64,000 bases of DNA, from NCBI GenBank assembly GCA_030180135.1, contig CM058237.1, forward strand, positions 43,545,126 through 43,609,125, read 5' to 3'. Origin of the DNA: Orychophragmus violaceus (taxonomy: Eukaryota; Streptophyta; Magnoliopsida; Brassicales; Brassicaceae). This document shows, piece by piece, positions 56,475 through 64,000 of this stretch (position 1 is the stretch's first letter; the number at the start of each line of letters is the position of its first letter). The notes below the pieces were generated by a model that was not told the DNA's origin, did not search any database, and saw only the letters and a program-made list of their open reading frames with translations. A program made the translations under genes and the position numbers.

Positions 56475-58066
56475 TGGTGGTGGTACAAACACACTATCCG
56501 TCTTCTTAGGAGAATCATCAATCCTTTTCTCAGTTGTAGCCTTTCCATTCTTCTTGACAACTTCTCTGTCATCCTCTTTGTCAAACTCGGAATTTTCACA
56601 ATTCACCTCTCCACCTTGTTTCTCAATGTACTCATTAAGATTTGAAGGCAACTCCAGAAGTTGTCTTGGTGGTAATTCTCTCCCACTCCTCAAGGTAATG
56701 ACATTGATGTATTCCTTAGGATTCTGTTCAGCTTTACCAGGCAAAGTTCCATGAGGTCTAGAGGTGCAAGCATTCTTGTTCTCCATATTGGTGACCCTAG
56801 ATGTCAAGTTCTGCAACTCACTCTTCAAGTTCCTTACTTCCATTGCCCCAAAGGCTTTCCCTTGTAGAAGTTGTTGCATCATACCCCTAAAGTCAGAATC
56901 CATAGTGGAGGAAGTAGAAACTTATTGTTGAGGTGCAAATCCCGGTGGAGCAAACTGTTGCTTAGGCACAAATCCTCCTTGCTGTCCTTGGAATGTAGGC
57001 TTAGAGACAAAGCCTTGTTGGTTGTTGAAGGGAAAAAAAGACCTTGCTTGATTGGATTGAGCAAAGCCTTGTTGTTGTCCTTGTCCTTGACCTTGTTGTA
57101 AAGGATAAACTTGATCTTGTGGGTTAGGAGAAATTTGGGTGGTTCCTATAGTTTTTGTTAAAGCCCTTGTTGTACCCTTCTTGTCCAGCCACAAAGTTTA
57201 TTTCCTCTTGGTTCATATCATCCTCAACACATTCTTGATACATTTGGCTATCATCAAAGTTGCCAACAAAGTTGACTGATTTTTGTGTTGGTTGGATCAT
57301 CTTATCCATCTTCTCATGGAGTGATTTGATCTCCTTTTCATACTTCTCCTCAAATGCACTACCTCCTCTTTGAGTCCGGTCATAGTCATCACTATAGTTC
57401 CCATCACTTGTGGCCAAGTTTTCAATCAGCTCCATTGCTTGATAAACTCCTTTCCAAAGAAGTGTCCATTGCTAGCAGTATCAAGTAGTATTCTGATTTT
57501 GGGAAGAAATTTACGGTAGATATTGCTGAGAAGTGTTTCCTTAAAGAAACCATGATGAGGACACTGTAGGGTGTAGCTTTTGAATCGTTCCCAAGCTTCA
57601 CAAAAGCTTTCATTGTTGCGTTGAGAAAAACCTGAGAGCTCGTTTATGAATCTAGTTGTACGCGAGCTTGAGAAGAACTTTTTGAGGAAAGCCTTCTTAC
57701 ATTGATACCAAGAGGAAATCAAACCCTGAGGTAAGTTCTTCTCCCATAGATGAGCTTTATCCGCAAAAAGAGAAAGAGAATAAACGCAGCTTGAAGCTAT
57801 CCTCAGGCACTCCATTGAGCCTAGTTGTTGCACATATTTTGTCAAACTGACTAAGGTGATCTAATGGATTATCCATTGGCAATCCATGAAACTGCTTGTT
57901 CTATAACATGGAGATGATGCAAGCCTTATTCTCAAAGTTGTTGTTGGCTATAGGAGAAGAAAGGATGCCTTGGCGATTGTCATTAGTGTTAGGTGCATAT
58001 CCTTCTCCTATTGGTCTCACTCTCCTAGGAGGATGCACTGGTATCCTTGCTCCTTGTCCAACATTA

Positions 58067-59242
58067 TGATATATCATGGTTTTTACCTGTTTTAAGCCAT
58101 GATATAAGTATATATTAGAGTCTTTTGTAGTGTCTTTCGAGTCTTTTCAGGTGTTTATTAGGATTGCACACGTTTGGAGGACTTTGGAAGATATTGCAGC
58201 TTTTTGGGCAAGAGTTGGAGCTGGAGCCGTGATGAGAGAAACAGAGCATCTCTGTTCGACCTGAGCGTCGATCGATGCAGCCTTGCTTCGATTGTTGCAG
58301 CGCCAAATCGCAGAAACGTCAGCGCATTAATGAAGATTTGAATAATTTCAGTTTTGACCCAGAAGTTCATGTATTTACAAAGAAGACCCAAAACGTGTTA
58401 TGCACTTTATATTAGGGTTTTGTGTTTTGTTTTAGTTACACTTTCATACTTTTAGGTAGAGAGAGTTTTGGAGCTTTGGGGCTGATCGGTTCCTTGTACT
58501 GCTTTTTGGAGAAGATTTCGAACCCCTTTTTCATTCTCTAATCTTTCTTTAATGCAATCTATTCTTATTATGTTGTTTGCTTCAATTAATATGTCTGAGT
58601 AGATTCATTGTTAGGTTTAGGGATTCTCATTAGGGTTTTCATGACTTGTTAGATTCAATCAATTAATTAAGGATTCATAACTTGTTAGTTCTTCAACCTG
58701 AATTGCACTTAAAGCTAGTTTCTAACCTGATCAATTGGAATCTAGATCTAGGGTTTATAAATTGACACGAAAGTGTAATTTAGAATCAGATCCATTTAGG
58801 TTGAGCAATTTTATTATCTGCAAAGAAATTTGGTTTAATTAAATTGTGAACTAATCGAACTTGCACTTAATACTAGTTTAATCTGTTAGGAATTGCAAAG
58901 AAATTTGGATTTCTAGGGTTTAGACTTAGTAAATTCTCGAAATGAAAGTTGGTTAGTTTTACATCTGTATTTGAGTTCTATAATGTTTCTTAATTTGAAT
59001 GCATGACACGATTTCCTAAGAACGCCTTTGACCTAGCGCTTTTAGTATTTGCAAACAAACTCGCTTGCTACTGATTTATTTACCGCTCTTTAGATTATTA
59101 TTCTTGATTTACATCGCCTAGCTCTACTTGACATTCTATAGTCTATCTTAAGATTCTGGAGTCTCTGTGATTCGACCCCTATATACTACAATTTCCTGTG
59201 CACTTGCAGTGTAACTTAGGGAATTAAACTCTGAGCATATCA
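58067..59242 (+). repeat. 5' LTR of Athila-like element 2
   Basis: 1176 bp. The start is shared with 19036, and its last 140 bp are shared with 61614-61755. Degenerate TCGATCGA-like copies occur near 58266. Confidence 0.85.
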
Positions 59243-59248
59243 AGTTTT

Positions 59249-59265
59249 TGGTGCCGTTGTCGAGG
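59249..59265 (+). other. Primer binding site, tRNA-Asp type
   Basis: TGGTGCCGTTGTCGAGG, close to the TGGCGCCGTTGCCGGGG form used by Athila elements. Confidence 0.75.
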
Positions 59266-59393
59266 ACTCTTTTGAGTCTTCGATAGATTTGAGTTTAGAG
59301 TTTAGAATAGCTTTTTCATTTTTTGTTTTGGTTACTAATTTTTCTGTTTTCGTTCTGTCTTTGCGCGTTTCAGGTTTGCGAAAAGACGACGTG

Positions 59394-59473
59394 CATCGAC
59401 CGACACTCTACTGAATCGATCGACGCACCCACGAACTGAATCAATCATTGCGGACCTGTGCATCGATCGATGC
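59394..59473. repeat. TCGATCGA-type motifs in the leader of Athila-like element 2
   Basis: Pair at 59394/59414 (20-bp spacing) and a single at 59461. Confidence 0.7.
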
Positions 59474-59495
59474 TTTATCTCTGAACAGTTAGTGC

Positions 59496-61600
59496 ATGCC
59501 TAATCGTGTAACTAGAAGCCATACAGAGAAGGAACTCGTGAATCTCAGACTTGAGGAACTTGCAAGGTTAGAAAGAAGGAACATGATAGCTCAGAGGCCA
59601 GTAAAGATGATGAATCCAAATGTTGTGATTATGGTTCGAGATGCATAAGGTGTTCTGAGGGATTTACAGAACAATCCGTACAATGATCAGGGACTGAGAA
59701 TTGATGCTGATGGTAATGTTATTGTCATCCCTGAAGCTGAGCAACGAGTTGTTATTCCTGATGCAGAAGCTCAGGATGGAGACGCAGGTGGACAAGGAAA
59801 TCCACGAGTTGAAGTACCACCTCCACCATCCAATGATCTTGTTCCGCCTAATGCACCTAATGGGAGGACACTTGCTGATTACAACATGTCTGATGAATTC
59901 TATGCTAACAGGTCTGCGATTGTACCTCCTACTATTAGGAGAAATGACTTTGAGCTAAAGACTTCTTACTACACTCTTGTGAGACAGCATCTCTTTCATG
60001 GAGATCCCAATGAGCACCATATGGATCATATAGAGAACTTTGAGTCTTTGGTTACTGGAATGAAGCATAATGGAGTGAGCTATGACTTCCTGCAATATAA
60101 GCCTTTCCCACACTCTCTTGGAGGAAAAGCTGCAAATTGGCTGAAACAGATTCCACCTGGGACTCTGACTACTTGGGATGCAGTTAACATGAATTTTCTG
60201 AGACACTTTTATGATGATGCTCGATCTGATCAGCTGAGAGAAGCGCTACTACAGTTCAATCAGGGACCTACAAAGCCTCTTAAGGGCGCATGGGTGAGGT
60301 TTAAGATGTACCAGAGAGATTGCCCTCATCATGGTTTCTCTGAAGTTCAGCTGCTGGGCATTTTCTTCAGAGGAGTTGATTTGTGGTATCAGATGACTTT
60401 GAATGCTGCTAGCAATGGGAACTTCAACACTAAATCACCAGAGAAAGCTAAGGAGCTGATTGAGAACTTGGTGAGTAGCAATAGCACCAAGAATGCTGAT
60501 ATGGAGAGAAAGAAATCTGGTGGAAAGCCTGACAGTTCACAGATAGCAGAGATGAAGAACAAGATTGATTATGTTCACAGTCTTTTGATTGGGAAGAAGA
60601 ATGTTCATTTTGCTCAGGATGTTGAGGTATTTGATGCTGAAGAAGGCTGCGAAGAAGAGGATGTGAATTATGTTGGTGGAACTGGTTTTCAGGGGAACAA
60701 ATTTGGGAATCAGCAAGGCAGAGGTGACTACAACGGAATGGGTCAGAGAAGTACCTTCACAGGCAATCAAAACTTCTCTGGTTTCACTCCTATGCCTCAG
60801 TACCAGAAGCCTTATCAGAGTAACCTCAGCCCTGGAAAGAACACTAATAGCTTCACCAAGAACTATGGATCTTCATCATATCAGCCTGTTCCTCCTAAAA
60901 CTGAGCAGTCTGATAAGATGATGGGATTGTTGGATCGGCTTCTGGAAGGACAGTAGAAGAGTACATTGGACTTCAATGGAAAGATAAATGTTCTATACTT
61001 GGATCTGAATGGAAAGATTGGTGCCTTAAAAACTCATGTGAAGAAATTGGATGTTCAAGTTGCACAGACTGCTGGGTCTGTAAAGAGGCAAGATGGATCT
61101 CTCCCTGGACGAACTGATGCTAATCCAAAGTACCAGTGTAGTGCAATTACGTTGAGAAGTGGTAAAGAGGTCGTTCCTGCTCAGAAAAAGGGTCTAAGTT
61201 TGGAAGAAATCGTTGAGATTGAGGATTTAGAAGATGACATTCGCGAGTTACAGAGAGTATCGACCGATGCACCCCAACATCGAATGACGCAGGACGTGAA
61301 TCGAGAATCTGAAACCAAGCTCGACGCAGAGGTCGATGGACCTGAGACAGGCGTCGACCGATGCACTCCTAGTGTCGATCGACGCAGTTGTCCTGCACAG
61401 AAACCAGACGCAGAGACGCTAAAGAAAGCTGATGAAAGAGTCTACAAGCCTAAGGTTCCCTTTCCTAAGAACCCAAGGAAGTCTTAGTACGAGTTGCAGT
61501 TGACTAAATGCAAGGAGATGATGAAAAAGGTGTTGATTGAAGTGCCTTTGATTGATGCTCTAAAGACTACTCTGTGATGAAGAGATGTCTCAAGGACATG
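59496..61600 (+). pseudogene. Athila-like gag of element 2 with three nonsense codons
   Basis: The frame starts MPNRVTRSHTEKELVNLRLE at 59496. Stops lie at 59646-59648 (TAA), 60954-60956 (TAG) and 61485-61487 (TAG), all in the same frame, so coding alignment continues through each. Gag core blocks are FHGDPNEHHMDHIENFESL, DDARSDQLREALLQF and GIFFRGVDLWYQM. The later part has YQCSAITLRSGKEVVPAQ and a motif-rich linker (61258-61385). It shares most blocks with 19905-21100 and shows that the stop at 20523 there replaced Glu. The protease is deleted. Confidence 0.85.
61258..61385. repeat. TCGATCGA-type motifs in gag of element 2
   Basis: A single at 61258 and a pair at 61352/61373 with 21-bp spacing. 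Same linker location as in the gag at 19905. Confidence 0.75.
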
Positions 61601-61613
61601 CTCTAGATTATTA

Positions 61614-61755
61614 TTCTTGATTTACATCGCCTAGATCTACTTGACATTCTATAGTCTATCGTAAGATTCTTGAGTCTTTGTGGTTCGACCCCTATATACT
61701 ACATTTGCATGTGCACTTGCAGTGTAACTTAGGGAATTAAAGTCTGAGCATATCA
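61614..61755 (+). repeat. Remnant of the 3' LTR of Athila-like element 2
   Basis: Matches the end of the 5' LTR (59092-59242) apart from a few substitutions and about 10 missing bases, and ends in the same GCATATCA. Confidence 0.85.
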
Positions 61756-62109
61756 CATTAGCATTCTCTTCCTGCTGATTACCCAGCTCTTCATGACCCA
61801 GTTGGTCATCATCAAGTCCCCCTTGATCCATAGCCTTTTGATCAATTTCTTCTACCTCGTGTTGAACCTCAATAACTGGTTCCAACCCAAGTCTAGCCAA
61901 GTGAGCTGCTCTCTCTTGTACTCTTCGTTCTCTTGCTATTTCCCTTTCGTATGTTTTGATATCCTCAACCCTTGCAACTAGATTTGTAGGTCCTCTGCTG
62001 TGAAGGTTCATTCACCTGAGCATCAAAGCAAGAAGAAGTAGCAAGATTAGTAACCAATAGCTTATCTAAAAAGGAATATAAATCTTAGTGACTAATCATA
62101 ATCCCAAAT

Positions 62110-63555
62110 TGATACTAAGATTTTTGTCTAATCCTTGAGATGTGTATCAATCCCTCAAGTACTTATCGTGTAGTACGAAATCTCGAATCCAAATCAAAAT
62201 AGGAGTAATCACATAGAATGCACCAAACATATCAAGTCAAGCAAATCAAATTCAATAAGTGATTCTAAATTCCTAAGTGCAATTCAAATAAGCAGACAAG
62301 TAAACAGACAAGCAAGCAGACAAATACCAGATGGGTAACATACAAATAACTAAACCACTCAAATTCAATGCTAAAATCAGGCCAACAGGTTAGGTCAATG
62401 ACTAGAGTGATCTAATGCTAATCAAGAATGCTAAAACAACATCAAAGAAGCTAATCCATAAGAAAAGAACACATTCAGTTGACTAATCCAATCTCTTGGC
62501 ACTAATCACTTTGTCTAATCCTAATCAAGATCAAATTCTCATTTGTGATTAAAAGATAGAAAATCATTAATTTCAATATCTCAAAATCCAATAATCACTT
62601 TAGAGAATCATTCTCATGAGCTAAACATGCAAATTTCTATAAAGGTTCAAACTAGCATTTCATCAAACACTTGGTGTGCAATAAATTGCATATGATTTAA
62701 ATCAACTTGATCAAGATTAATATAGCCTTAAGCACATCTAAATAGGTAGGATGAATGATAATCTATCCCTAAGCATTCATGAATCACCCTAAACCACCCT
62801 AATCTACCTAACCCATAAGCCTTAAGAGAAATTACTCACTAATCATCATCCCAACACAATAACCCATGAGAATCATATGTTAAGAGAGAGATTAAGAGAG
62901 ATTAAAGAAAAGAGGAACAAGAAATTAACAAACTTGCATAAAAATGGAAAATCCCCAAAAGTGTTTAGAGTTTTACACAAAGGTTCAAGAGATAGAAGAT
63001 AATTAGGGTTTTTAGTCCCAAAAACTACTTATAGGGGCCCTTTTTCTAGCTGGGTCAGCCCAACAAACCTGAGTCAACCTAAAAACAAAAGGTAAGAAAG
63101 TCTGGTCAAGTCAATATTTTTCCACGATTTGGTGCGCCAGCGGTTGCGTTTCAACCGCTAGGAAAACCGCTGGCGGATCCCTTAGAAATCTCACGGTTGT
63201 AAATCAGACGATGTGAATCTCGCAGTTGAAGTCCACATGAAAATCCAAACCGCGAGCTGAACGGAGAAAAATCTGTGGTTTGAAATATGCTCGCATTTCA
63301 CTTGTCCGAGTCGCTGCAATCCCAGCGGTTGCCTCATGGTCGCTGGGCAAACCGCTGCCAAGCTTAGATCGCCCACCTTTCCTGTTTCTCAACTCCAATC
63401 AGCTCCAAATGTTCCCAAATCCCCTAAGTAGCCATCCCACACCTGAAAAGGACCAATGCAATGCAAAATGCTCCTAAACATTACTAAATGCATGTATATA
63501 CAACTAAATATGTATGAAATAAGTAATCAAAAACCGATAAAATACTAAGATATCA
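62110..63555 (-). repeat. Candidate 5' LTR of the minus-strand gypsy element
   Basis: On the minus strand it would start TGATATCTTAGTATT at 63555 and end ATCTTAGTATCA at 62110, upstream of the gag start at 62011. It breaks the LINE reading frame at its right edge, as an insertion would. A standard primer site is not obvious next to it and no second LTR was found, so this is tentative. Confidence 0.35.
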
Positions 63556-63556
63556 C

Positions 63557-64000
63557 ATGCGTGAGGAGATACATAACGTGGTTTTTCATATTCCGAGTAA
63601 TAAGGCACCGGGCCTGGATGGCTTTCTAGTGGAGTTCTATAAGGATGCGTGGGCAATTGTAGGAGACAACTTGGTTATGGCTGTCCAATCGTTCTTTATA
63701 TTTGGAATTTTGCCGCGATCGGTCAATGCGACGATCCTCACACGGATTCCAAAGCACGATAATGCTGAGACGATCACTGACTACAGTCCTATAGCATGTT
63801 GCAACGTACTCTACAAGGTTATTTTGAAGTTTCTCTCTAATAGGCTCAAGAAGATTCTGCCATCGGCGATTGAATTAAATCAATGCGCATTCGTCAAAGG
63901 CCGTCTTCTGCTTGAAAACGTTTTGCTAGCAACGGAAGTGGATAAAGATTATCACAAGCCGAACGGTCATACCCGGTGTACCTTGAAGGTGGACATTGCA
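63557..64000 (+). pseudogene. LINE (L1-type) reverse transcriptase fragment, runs off the window
   Basis: An open frame of 148 codons continues past the window end. It carries the plant LINE block IPSNKAPGLDGFLVEFYKDA, then TRIPKHDNAETITDYSPIAC, SNRLKKILPSAIELNQCAFV and KGRLLLENVLLATE, that is the first motifs of a non-LTR reverse transcriptase, before the YADD box. The endonuclease half is missing on the left, where the gypsy LTR candidate abuts. Two family-typical residues look changed (KAPGPDG to KAPGLDG, DYRPI to DYSPI), which suggests decay. Confidence 0.85.

Larger units (their letters stand above)
58067..61755 (+). mobile_element. Athila-like element 2 with an internal deletion
   Basis: CATTA duplications lie at 58062-58066 and 61756-61760. 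A 1176-bp 5' LTR spans 58067-59242 (TGATATATCATGG...GCATATCA). An Asp-tRNA-type primer site follows at 59249. Gag-type coding lies at 59496-61600, then a jump straight into the last about 141 bp of the 3' LTR (61614-61755). Protease, pol and most of the 3' LTR are gone. At the junction GCTCTAGATTATTATTC (internal side) matches CTCTTTAGATTATTATTC of the LTR (59087-59104), so microhomology probably guided the deletion. Confidence 0.88.
56475..62011 (-). pseudogene. Gypsy gag on the minus strand, split by a second Athila-like element
   Basis: The frame starts at 62011 with MNLHSRGPTNLVARVED, runs to 61761, resumes at 58061 after the insertion, and continues to about 56475. Gag core text includes FHGLPMDNPLDHLSQFD, AHLWEKNLPQGLISSWYQCK, CPHHGFFKETLL and ASNGHFFGKEF. 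A Gln/Gly/Phe-rich low-complexity part (FAPPGFAPQQ) and the linker VITLRSGRELPPRQ follow. One nonsense codon lies near 57902 (where relatives have Gln), another just after FAPPGFAPQQ, and frame changes near 57124 and 57430. Homology stops after SVFVPPPN; no protease or pol follows. It is a gypsy family different from the Athila-like element inside it. Confidence 0.75.

Overview
This is a plant nuclear window, very probably from a Brassicaceae species. The evidence is spliceosomal introns throughout, fragments recognisable as Arabidopsis-type genes (LOG2/LUL, SIN3-like SNL, NUG2, FQR1, MORC), an Athila-type gypsy gag, a VANDAL-type MULE and short poly(A) retroposons. It is almost entirely transposon-derived. 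The only gene I read as intact, apart from transposon genes, is a 20-exon MORC ATPase gene at 50276-54961.

Layout. 1-1829: decayed copia element on the minus strand. 2345-10215: captured pseudogene (LOG2 plus SIN3-like), split by an intact copia element at 4424-9675 (197-bp LTRs, CATTC target duplication, 1536-codon gag-pol). 12590-13168: FQR1 pseudogene. 13630-15261: two repeat blocks. 15527-18814: second copy of the captured chimera, here LOG2 plus SIN3-like plus NUG2. 19036 to about 33880: Athila-like element holding a solo LTR (23013-33693, CCTGC duplication), which in turn holds a gag-only copia element (25547-32362, TCTCC duplication). 34754-36423: poly(A) retroposon with a 15-bp target duplication. 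36549-50083: a VANDAL-like MULE with TIRs and a 9-bp TTCGTTTTG duplication. It carries a DUF1985-type gene, a GRF zinc-finger gene and a mudrA-type transposase, and is itself interrupted by a second copia element (39430-45309, GTTGA duplication). 50276-54961: MORC gene. 55468-56259: another poly(A) retroposon. 56475-63555: minus-strand gypsy gag element interrupted by a second Athila-like element (58067-61755, CATTA duplication). 63557-64000: LINE reverse transcriptase fragment running off the window.

Two signals stand out. First, a 13-bp near-palindrome (core TCGATCGA or TCGGTCGA, flanked TGT...CAC) occurs in pairs with a nearly invariant 21-bp start-to-start spacing, in both gypsy and copia elements, in LTRs, leaders and coding sequence. 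In one case it is an apparent insertion into an integrase gene that the sibling element lacks. Second, the MULE places AACTTGGTAA-type repeats inside the first intron of each of its two end genes, in the same orientation relative to transcription. The whole element sits in the promoter of a MORC silencing gene, about 190 bp upstream of its start codon. VANDAL elements are known to encode sequence-specific anti-silencing proteins, so this pairing deserves a test.

Coordinates of LTRs, TIRs, target duplications and exon borders were read by eye. Family names rest on recognised motifs, not on a database search.
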